Below are positions 29,693 through 36,124 of a DNA stretch of 38,602 bases, piece after piece. The notes under the pieces were generated by a model. It saw only the letters and a list, made by a program, of their open reading frames with translations. It was not told the DNA's origin and did no database searches. Numbering within the stretch: the stretch's first letter is position 1; each line of letters opens with the position of its first letter. The DNA lies in assembly GCA_020425885.1 (NCBI GenBank), contig JAGQRA010000712.1:1-38602 (forward strand). The letters are read 5' to 3'. This DNA comes from Planctomycetota bacterium. Its GTDB lineage: Bacteria; Planctomycetota; UBA1135; UBA2386. The translations under genes and the position numbers were made by a program.

Positions 29693-30292
29693 GTGATCGC
29701 CTTGAAGCAATCGAACGAGACCACTGATGCCGAGCTGATCGCCGCCGTCCTCGAGGGCAGCGAGGCGGCCTTCGCCCAGCTCGTCGATCGCTACAAGGAC
29801 CGGTTGTTCCGCCTGCTCAGCCGCTACTGCCGCGACCAGGTCGAATGCGAAGACCTCGCCCAGGACGTGTTCCTGAAGGTCTTCCGCAAGCTCGACACCT
29901 TCCAGGGCGGCTCGGCCTTCTTCACCTGGCTGTATCGGATCGCGGTCAACACCGCGACCGACCATCTGGCCCGCGCCAGTTCGCGGCGGCTTCGTCTGGT
30001 CGAGGACGTTGTCCTCGATCTCGGCGACCGCGACCACGACCCGGAGAATCCGGCGACGCCGGTGATGGCCGCCGAGCTGGCCTCGGTGACGCGCGCCATC
30101 CTGGCCAAGCTGCCGGAGAAGTACCGGACGATCCTCATCCTGCGCGAGTACGAGGAGCTCTCCTATCTGGAGATCCGCGACGTGCTGCAATGCAACCTCG
30201 GCACCGTCGAGTCGCGCCTGTTCCGTGCCCGGCAGCGCTTCAAGGAAGCGCTCGAGCGCGACCACCCCGAACTCATCCCCACCCGAGGGTAG
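29693..30292 (+). CDS. ECF-type RNA polymerase sigma factor
   Basis: This 199-residue protein has the ECF layout. Region 2 is at about 12-85 (DAELIAAVLEGSEAAFAQLVDRYKDRLFRLLSRYCRDQVECEDLAQDVFLKVFRKLDTF, then FFTWLYRIAVNTATDHLA), with a short acidic linker and region 4 at about 130-190 (AILAKLPEKYRTILILREYEELSYLEIRDVLQCNLGTVESRLFRARQRFKEAL). The start is GTG 29693; a TTG at 29702 is an alternative. It resembles RpoE/SigW-like sigma factors. The next gene, 4 nt after its stop, encodes a membrane protein with an anti-sigma-like N-terminus, so this sigma factor is probably held inactive at the membrane until an envelope signal arrives. Confidence 0.94.
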   Translation: MIALKQSNETTDAELIAAVLEGSEAAFAQLVDRYKDRLFRLLSRYCRDQVECEDLAQDVFLKVFRKLDTFQGGSAFFTWLYRIAVNTATDHLARASSRRLRLVEDVVLDLGDRDHDPENPATPVMAAELASVTRAILAKLPEKYRTILILREYEELSYLEIRDVLQCNLGTVESRLFRARQRFKEALERDHPELIPTRG

Positions 30293-30296
30293 ACCG

Positions 30297-30758
30297 ATGC
30301 GACTTTCAGCCGATGACCAGATGCTGCTGCAGCGTTTCCTCGATCGCGAGTTGGCCGCTGACGAAGCGGCGTCACTGCGGTCGCGGCTCGACCGCGAACC
30401 GGAGCTCGCTGCCGGCTTCGCCGAGTTCGAGGAGCTGAGTCGCGGCTTCGCCGCCGGCCGCAGCGCGGGTTTCGTCGCGCCGGCCGGCTTCACGGCCGCG
30501 GTGCTGGCCGAGGTGCGCAAGCTGCCCGATCGCATCCGGCTGCAGGAGGCCGAGTTCTCGGCTCGGGCGATGGTGCTCTGCCGCCGGTTGCTGCTCGCGG
30601 CAGCCATCCTGTTCGGTCTCGGCCTGTGCTGGCACATCGGCCTGTTCGACGGCGGCAGCGCGACCACGCTCGAGGCCGCGCCGGACGAGATCGATCGCGT
30701 GCTGGATCAGATCGACGCGATCGTGCGGTCGCTGAAGTCGGCGGAGCAACCGCGGTGA
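30297..30758 (+). CDS. Membrane anti-sigma-like protein
   Basis: This 153-residue protein begins with a helical cytoplasmic domain typical of anti-sigma factors (residues 4-50: SADDQMLLQRFLDRELAADEAASLRSRLDREPELAAGFAEFEEL), lacks the zinc-binding HxxxCxxC, and has a membrane segment at about 97-115 (RLLLAAAILFGLGLCWHIGLF) and a short outer part ending in an acidic helix. ATG 30297 follows the sigma stop by 4 nt, with the GAGGGTAG at the sigma end as ribosome binding site. Its stop overlaps the GTG of the next gene (GTGA). Position and fold make it the likely regulator of the ECF sigma factor. Confidence 0.82.
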   Translation: MRLSADDQMLLQRFLDRELAADEAASLRSRLDREPELAAGFAEFEELSRGFAAGRSAGFVAPAGFTAAVLAEVRKLPDRIRLQEAEFSARAMVLCRRLLLAAAILFGLGLCWHIGLFDGGSATTLEAAPDEIDRVLDQIDAIVRSLKSAEQPR

Positions 30759-31120
30759 AGAGCCTGCAGTTCTGGATCCTCGGCGCGGCGCTAGGCAGCT
30801 TCGCCGCCGGCATGAACTGCGGCCTCGCCGCCCCCGGGTTCTACGCCGACGTGCCGGAATCGGGAGCCGACGCCGAGTACATGCAGGCGCTCGTCGCCGA
30901 CTACGGCCTGTCCGCCGCGCAGCATCGTCTGCTGCGCCTGGTCATGCAGCGCTGGCGCGACGAGGAGATCGCCGCCATCAGGTCGGTCGCGCCGACGCGG
31001 TTGCCGCCCCAGACCCAGCGCGAATTGCTGGATGCGAGGGGTCGGCTCGAAGACCGGATCCGCGCGATCCTGGACGAGGAGCAGCGCGCCCGCTACGACC
31101 TCGCCACCCGTGACAAGTAG
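30755..31120 (+). CDS. CpxP/Spy-like periplasmic protein, third gene of the sigma operon
   Basis: This 121-residue protein has an N-terminal membrane segment or signal peptide (KSLQFWILGAALGSFAAGMNCGLAAP) followed by helices: ALVADYGLSAAQHRLLRLVMQRWRDEEIAAI and PPQTQRELLDARGRLEDRIRAILDEEQRARYDLATRD. The pattern of LSxxQ, a basic helix and a final DEEQRARYD resembles Spy/CpxP-type (heavy-metal resistance) sensors, which bind damaged proteins or metals in the periplasm. It begins with GTG 30755 within the upstream stop, so it is translationally coupled to the anti-sigma gene and may act as signal input. The family call is based on pattern and not on strong motifs. Confidence 0.72.
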   Translation: MKSLQFWILGAALGSFAAGMNCGLAAPGFYADVPESGADAEYMQALVADYGLSAAQHRLLRLVMQRWRDEEIAAIRSVAPTRLPPQTQRELLDARGRLEDRIRAILDEEQRARYDLATRDK

Positions 31121-31150
31121 AAGCCAAGACGCAGAGCAACAGGTGATCCG

Positions 31151-33100
31151 ATGGTAAGGACAGTAGGAATCGATCCCGGCGATGCGCTGGTCAAGGTCGT
31201 CGAACTCGACGGCAGCTACCGCAAGCCCAGGCTGCTCCAGGTCCACGCCGAGCCGGTCGTCGCCGGATTGCCGAAGTCGGTCGTGGTCGCCACCGCCGTG
31301 CAGAACGCGCTCGCCGCCGGCATGAAGGGGGAGGTCCGTCTCGGACACCCGTGCCGCGAGGCGGTGCTGCGGACGCTCGACCTGCCCTTCAAGGGCAAGG
31401 ACGCGCTGCGCAAGGTCGTCAAGGCCGAGGCCGAGAGCGAGATCCACGGTTTCGCCGTCGACGACATGGTCGTCGACTTCCTCGAGGTCGGCGGCGGTAC
31501 GGCCGGTGGGAGCCGGGTCCTCGTCGCCGCGGTGCCGAAGGACGGGCTGCGCACCCAGCTGGCTGCGCTCGAGGCCGTCGCGGTCGAGCCGGAGACGGTC
31601 GACCTCGACACGATGGCGCTGTGGCGCGCCGCCGATTGGGCCGGTGCGTTCGAACGCGATGCCGCCGCCGGCATCCCCGAAGACGGCGTGACCGCCATCG
31701 TCGATGTCGGATCGCGCAGCGTCCGGGTGCTGCTCGTCGCCGGCGACCAGCTCGTCGACATGCGTACCTTGCGTCTCGGCGAACTCGCCGTTGCCGACGA
31801 CATCGCGGCCCGACACGGGTTGTCGTTGGCCGCGGCCCGGCAAGCCGTCGACGAATGCACCGCGAGCGGGGAATCGTGCGTGGTCGACGTCGCGCTCGAG
31901 CTGCCGGCCGCCGCCGGCACGGTCGACGATGACCACGATGGCGGCGGCGACTTCATCCTCGAAGAGGAAGGCGAGGGCGAGACCGGCGGCGGGGCGGCGA
32001 CCCGTGCCGTCATCGTGCGCCCCGAGGAGGTCGATGCCGCGCGCGCCGCGTTCCTGCAACGGCTGCGGCGCGAGCTGGTCCGCTATCTGACGGCCTCGGG
32101 TCGCGGTGATCTGTGCGCCGTCTGGATGACCGGCGCCGGCTGTCGCATGCCCGGGATCGACGCGGTCCTGACCGAGGCGTTCGACCTCGAGCCGCGGGAA
32201 CTCGACCTGCTCGCGCATCTGCAGCACGATCTCGACGAGGACGCCGTGGCCCGCCTCGGACCGCGTCTGGCGGTCGCGATCGGGCTGGCGCTGGCGCCGA
32301 TGGGTGGACCGCAGGGGTTCGACCTGCGGCGCGAGGATCTGGCCTACACCCGCGGCTTCGAGCGCATCAAGTTCCCGCTGACGATCACGCTGATGGTGGC
32401 GTTGCTGGCCTTGTTCGTCTACGGCAACCACCGCGCCGCCGAGCTCAACCTGCTCGAACTCGAGATCGGCAAGACCCACGTCGGCGAGGGCAACAAGGTC
32501 GATTTCTTCGGCCAGGTCAACATGGCGTTGGCCGGACGTTGGTGGGAGAACCCGCAGAACTTCAGGCTCGAGTCCCGCGGCAAGGGCAACAAGGACTACA
32601 AGTTCAAGGATCTGCGCGACGAGCTCGTCGAGACGCCGGTGCACCGGCGCGTGAGCCTGCTGCGCGACAAGCTCAAGCTCGTCGCCGCGCAGAAGCAGAA
32701 GGAGTCGGGCATCTACGAGAGCGTGGCGCTCGAGTCAGGCTACGCCGTGCTCGTGCGCTTCAGCGAGGTCCTCAGTCGTGTCGAGCCCGAGATCGGCCCC
32801 TACCTGCTGACCAAGCTCGATCTGAACATGAAGGGGAAGAGACGTACCCTCGAGTTCACGATCGCCTTCCGGGGTTCGGATTTCCGCCAGAAGGGTGACA
32901 TCCTGATGCGCGCTTTCGAGGCCGAATACGCGCGCCCCGATTCGCCGTTCGAACCGCCGGAGCTGACCAAGAACAAGGAGTTCTCGGTCGAGAAGCCGTT
33001 CCGCGACTACGACAAGACCAAGGTCGACGGTATCTACAACCTGATCACGCTGAACGTGAAGGAGTCCTTCACCCCGTTCGGTGCCGGAGGCCAACGATGA
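31151..33100 (+). CDS. PilM-PilN/GspL-like fusion protein of a type IV pilus or type II secretion platform
   Basis: Residues 1-395 of this 649-residue protein form an actin-like ATPase domain of the PilM/GspL kind, beginning VGIDPGDALVKVVELDG and with DGVTAIVDVGSRSVRVLLVAGDQL and MTGAGCRMPGIDAVLTEAF as nucleotide-fold elements. An acidic low-complexity insert (DDDHDGGGDFILEEEGEGETGGG) lies at about 260-282. A membrane segment is at about 409-427 (PLTITLMVALLALFVYG), followed by a PilN-like periplasmic part (about 430-649). The acidic insert and the unusually long periplasmic part are special. The stop overlaps the next start as ATGA. It would connect a cytoplasmic ring to the inner-membrane platform. 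No PilQ or pilin gene is in the window. Confidence 0.78.
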   Translation: MVRTVGIDPGDALVKVVELDGSYRKPRLLQVHAEPVVAGLPKSVVVATAVQNALAAGMKGEVRLGHPCREAVLRTLDLPFKGKDALRKVVKAEAESEIHGFAVDDMVVDFLEVGGGTAGGSRVLVAAVPKDGLRTQLAALEAVAVEPETVDLDTMALWRAADWAGAFERDAAAGIPEDGVTAIVDVGSRSVRVLLVAGDQLVDMRTLRLGELAVADDIAARHGLSLAAARQAVDECTASGESCVVDVALELPAAAGTVDDDHDGGGDFILEEEGEGETGGGAATRAVIVRPEEVDAARAAFLQRLRRELVRYLTASGRGDLCAVWMTGAGCRMPGIDAVLTEAFDLEPRELDLLAHLQHDLDEDAVARLGPRLAVAIGLALAPMGGPQGFDLRREDLAYTRGFERIKFPLTITLMVALLALFVYGNHRAAELNLLELEIGKTHVGEGNKVDFFGQVNMALAGRWWENPQNFRLESRGKGNKDYKFKDLRDELVETPVHRRVSLLRDKLKLVAAQKQKESGIYESVALESGYAVLVRFSEVLSRVEPEIGPYLLTKLDLNMKGKRRTLEFTIAFRGSDFRQKGDILMRAFEAEYARPDSPFEPPELTKNKEFSVEKPFRDYDKTKVDGIYNLITLNVKESFTPFGAGGQR

Positions 33101-33714
33101 AGAAGCTCGCCCAGATCGATCTCTACACCGGACTGATCCTGGTCTGCGTCGTGCTGCTGCCGATCTGCGCGTGGTGGTGCATGAAGACCAACGAGGCGAT
33201 CGATGCCTGCAAGGTCGCCGTGCGCGAGGCGACCCGGTCCGGCGGTTACCTCGAGCAGATCGGTGCGCTGAAGAAGAACATCGAGATCGTCAACGAGAAC
33301 CGCAGCGGCAACGACCCGATGAGCCCGAAGACCTACTTCGACGGCCAGATCGTGGCCGCCGCGGTCGGGGGCGGCGTCGCGTCCACGGACTTCAACATCA
33401 TCGGCCCGAAGTCGGAGACGCTGACCCTCCCCGGCAGCAAGCAGAAGGTCGACGACTACATCATCGACATCCAGTGGACGAACAAGGAGCACGTGCTGAA
33501 GCTCGGCTTCATCGAGTCGCTGTTGTGGAACTGCGAGTCCGGGGCCGGGCTCGGCAGCAACAACGGCCTGCAGTCGATCTGGAAGCTGCAGCAGCTCCAG
33601 ATCGTGAACACGTCCGATGACTCGTTGAAGAGCTTCGACACGCCGCCGCCCGAGCTGCAGGATCGCTGGGCCATCCGGGAATTGAAGTTCGCCCGTCGCG
33701 AGCCGAGCAAGTAA
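33097..33714 (+). CDS. PilO/GspM-like inner-membrane protein
   Basis: This 205-residue protein has one membrane segment at about 8-27 (DLYTGLILVCVVLLPICAWW), followed by a coiled-coil-like helix and a periplasmic beta-rich domain (about 70-205), which is the layout of PilO/GspM proteins. Sequence similarity to known PilO is not evident, so the assignment comes from the layout and from its position directly after the PilM-PilN-like gene, with an ATGA overlap. It would dimerise with the periplasmic part of its partner. Confidence 0.6.
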   Translation: MKKLAQIDLYTGLILVCVVLLPICAWWCMKTNEAIDACKVAVREATRSGGYLEQIGALKKNIEIVNENRSGNDPMSPKTYFDGQIVAAAVGGGVASTDFNIIGPKSETLTLPGSKQKVDDYIIDIQWTNKEHVLKLGFIESLLWNCESGAGLGSNNGLQSIWKLQQLQIVNTSDDSLKSFDTPPPELQDRWAIRELKFARREPSK

Positions 33715-33725
33715 CCTTCGCGACC

Positions 33726-34214
33726 GTGATCTCGCGGCACGGGGTTCGGCTCGGGGCGGCGGTCGTCGCCGCAATGCTGTCGGGCGGCTGCACGCCGTTC
33801 GTCCGCTACACCAACGACCTCGTCGACTCGAAGGCCGGACGTTCGTGGCTCGTGCGCGCGCCGGCCGGGATCGGCGGCACCCTCGGCTTCGTCGTCGGCG
33901 TCCCGGTCGATCTCGCCGCGATGCCGCTGTCCTGGGTGGTCTATCGCGCGCAGCCGAAGGAGACCCGCGATGTGATCTCGGTGTTCCTGTTCCCGTCGTT
34001 CGTGCTGTGGAAGGTCGGCGCGTTGGTCGGCGTGCCGTTCGACCTGCTCGAGTTCGGGCTGTGGCGCTGGTGGAACCGGCAGGAATACACGCTGGAGGAG
34101 CGCGAGGCGATCGAGCGCATCTGGGACGAGCGCGAGTACAGCGACTATCCGGTGACGGCGATCTACCCCGGGACGGCGCCTGCGGGGCGGGCCGAGCCGG
34201 ACGTCAGGCGATGA
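33726..34214 (+). CDS. Small membrane-associated protein, possible lipoprotein
   Basis: This 162-residue protein starts with GTG 33726, 11 nt after the PilO-like gene. The N-terminus (GVRLGAAVVAAMLSGGC) looks like a lipoprotein signal peptide, although the residues before Cys (LSGG) are not the ideal lipobox. Two hydrophobic segments follow (AGIGGTLGFVVGVPVDLAAMPLSWVVY and VISVFLFPSFVLWKVGALVGVPFDLLEF), then a charged end. The two repeated VGVPxDL motifs make an internal duplication. I do not recognise a family. It probably lies in the envelope. Confidence 0.68.
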   Translation: MISRHGVRLGAAVVAAMLSGGCTPFVRYTNDLVDSKAGRSWLVRAPAGIGGTLGFVVGVPVDLAAMPLSWVVYRAQPKETRDVISVFLFPSFVLWKVGALVGVPFDLLEFGLWRWWNRQEYTLEEREAIERIWDEREYSDYPVTAIYPGTAPAGRAEPDVRR

Positions 34215-34291
34215 TACCGGCGATGCGCTTGTCTTCGGCGCTGAGGTCCGCAACGATCTGAGGATGACGCCTCGGCAGCGATGCACGTGAC

Positions 34292-35299
34292 ATGACCGAC
34301 TCGCCGTTCATGCTGCGCCGGCTGGTCGAACGCGTTCTCGAAAGCGGCCCGGATCTGCCGCTGGGTCTGTTGCTCGAGCAGCTCGTGGCGGTCAAGCAGC
34401 TGCGCGAGCTGGCGCGCAAGTTCGACCTGTCGCCGAAGGGATTCCGCGTCGATCGTGCCCCGGCCAAGGTGCTGGCCTCCCAGCTCGCGGAGCTGCGCGA
34501 CGGCGAGCAGCTCGACGAGGTCCTGGCGTTGCTGCGGCCGTCGGCCGGCCCGAAGCCTGCTGCCAAACCGGACGTCGGCCGCCTGGCCGAACTCGAAGCC
34601 CTGCTCGGTCTGCGTGCGGAGGAGCTGCGGCGGCAGCGTGAAGAACTCGAACGCGCGCGCGAGTACGGCAACCGCGCGCGCGATCGCGAGGCCGAACTCC
34701 ACCGTCGCAACGAACTGCTCGAGGACGAGGTCACGCGGTTGCGACGTGATCGCGAGCACGCCGCCAGGACGGCCGTCGCGCCGGTCGCCGATCGATCACA
34801 GGTCGTGCGCGCCCTCGAGCGCCGGCTGCGCGAGCTGGAGGGGGAGCGCGAGGGTGTCTTCGCCGCCGACGAGGCGCTGCGGCGACAGCTGGCGCTGAAC
34901 CAGAGTCGGATGCGGCAGCTCGAGGCGGCCAATGCCGAGCTCGAGGAACTGATCCCGAAGAGCCGGCGGCGCAAGAAGAAGCCGTTGCCGCCGCTGCCCG
35001 AGGAGGAGCGCAGGGTGCTGGTGCCGTATTTCCTGCCGTCGTTCTACAAGTCGCTGGTCGGCAAGGAACGCAAGGCCGTCGAGCGCGCCGTGCACGCCAT
35101 CCTGCTGTTCTGCACCGAGGGGCACGCCTATCCCGGCCTCGAGTGCAAGCAGCTCGGCGGCCAGGATACCTGGAGCCTGAGGGCATCGCTGGGCCTGCGC
35201 ATCTACTTCCGGCCGCTGCCCGATGGCGACATCGAGGTGCTCGAGCTCGGCGACCGCGAGGATCAGAACACGACGCTGCGTCGCCTCAAGGAGCGCTGA
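34292..35299 (+). CDS. Coiled-coil protein with RelE/ParE-like C-terminal domain
   Basis: Residues 1-85 of this 335-residue protein are a helical domain (LRRLVERVLESGPDLPLGLLLEQLVAVKQLRELARKF). Residues about 95-230 are a long Glu/Arg-rich coiled coil. A basic linker (SRRRKKKPLPPLPEEE) leads to the last 84 residues: GKERKAVERAVHAILLFCTEGHAYPGLECKQLGGQDTWSLRASLGLRIYFRPLPDGDIEVLELGDREDQNTTLRRLKE. This end has the order of elements of RelE/ParE-superfamily toxins: two helices, then K-x-L-GGQDTWSLRA, LRIYFR and IEVLELGDRED. No antitoxin gene is adjacent, and a fused coiled coil is unusual, so a non-toxic interaction or RNA-binding role is possible. It is followed one base after its stop by the aat gene. 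Confidence 0.75.
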   Translation: MTDSPFMLRRLVERVLESGPDLPLGLLLEQLVAVKQLRELARKFDLSPKGFRVDRAPAKVLASQLAELRDGEQLDEVLALLRPSAGPKPAAKPDVGRLAELEALLGLRAEELRRQREELERAREYGNRARDREAELHRRNELLEDEVTRLRRDREHAARTAVAPVADRSQVVRALERRLRELEGEREGVFAADEALRRQLALNQSRMRQLEAANAELEELIPKSRRRKKKPLPPLPEEERRVLVPYFLPSFYKSLVGKERKAVERAVHAILLFCTEGHAYPGLECKQLGGQDTWSLRASLGLRIYFRPLPDGDIEVLELGDREDQNTTLRRLKER

Positions 35300-35300
35300 G

Positions 35301-36005
35301 ATGCGCGGCGGCGCGCCCCGTTCGCCGCTGGTCCTGAAGCGGACCTCGCCGGCGCGCTTCCCGGATCCGCGAGAGTTCGATGCCGAGGGCCTGGTCGCCA
35401 TCGGTGGCGACCTGAGCCAGAAGCGCCTGCTCGCGGCCTACCGCGGCGGCATCTTCCCGTGGTACGACGTCGGCTACCCGCCGCTGTGGTGGAGCCCCGA
35501 TCCGCGCGCCGTGCTCGATCCCGATCATCTGCACGTCGGTCGCAGCCTGCGCCGCGTGCTCGCGGCTGCCGACTTCGAGCTCGGCTGGAACCAGTGCTTC
35601 GAACGCGTCATGGGCGAGTGCGGTCGGCGCCGCGCGGACGGCACGTGGATCACGCCGGAGATGATCGCGGCCTACTCCCGGCTGCATCGCGCCGGGCACG
35701 TTCACAGCCTCGAGGTGTTCCGCGGTGGCGAACTCGTCGGCGGCATCTACGGCGTCCAGGTCGGCGCCCTGTTCGCTGCCGAATCGATGTTCCATCGCGC
35801 CACCGACATGTCGAAGGTCGCCCTCGTCGCGATGGTGCGATCCCTGTTCGCCGCCGGTATCGAGCTGTTCGACGTCCAATTCCGCACCGGCCACCTCGAG
35901 CGCTGCGGCGTCTTCGAGCTGTCGCGCGCGGACTATCTCGCGGCGCTTTCGCGGGTAACGGAGAAGGTCGTCGATCTGACCGCGCTCGTCCCCGGTGTCA
36001 CCTGA
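35301..36005 (+). CDS. aat: Leucyl/phenylalanyl-tRNA--protein transferase
   Basis: This 234-residue protein contains the family signature in order: FPDPREFDAEGLVAIGGDLSQKRLLAAYRGGIFPWY at about 20-55, PLWWSPDPRAVL, a central WNQCFERVMGECGRR, TWITPEMIAAYSRLHRAGHVHSLEVFRGGELVGGIYGVQVGALFAAESMFHRATDMSKVALVAMV, and LFDVQFRTGHLERCGVFELSRADYL. The enzyme moves Leu or Phe from aminoacyl-tRNA to proteins with N-terminal Arg or Lys, marking them for ClpS/ClpAP degradation. ATG 35301 with GGAGCG upstream is the start. It directly follows the RelE-like coiled-coil gene, so the two are likely co-transcribed. No other N-end-rule genes are in the window. Confidence 0.96.
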   Translation: MRGGAPRSPLVLKRTSPARFPDPREFDAEGLVAIGGDLSQKRLLAAYRGGIFPWYDVGYPPLWWSPDPRAVLDPDHLHVGRSLRRVLAAADFELGWNQCFERVMGECGRRRADGTWITPEMIAAYSRLHRAGHVHSLEVFRGGELVGGIYGVQVGALFAAESMFHRATDMSKVALVAMVRSLFAAGIELFDVQFRTGHLERCGVFELSRADYLAALSRVTEKVVDLTALVPGVT

Positions 36006-36124
36006 AACCGTGTCGCCCGAAACCGTGGCAGGAAACCCGAAGCCCGGTCGTCCACGCCTCGGCTGAGCACGCCGCGGCAATGGGCAGGCTTTCGCCTGGG
36101 CCGTTGTGCTACGTTTCGCATCCC

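Noticed and set aside
30791..32644. Minus-strand open frame of 617 codons opposite the sigma operon and PilM-like gene
   Set aside because: It spans two well-supported plus-strand genes and has antisense-like composition.
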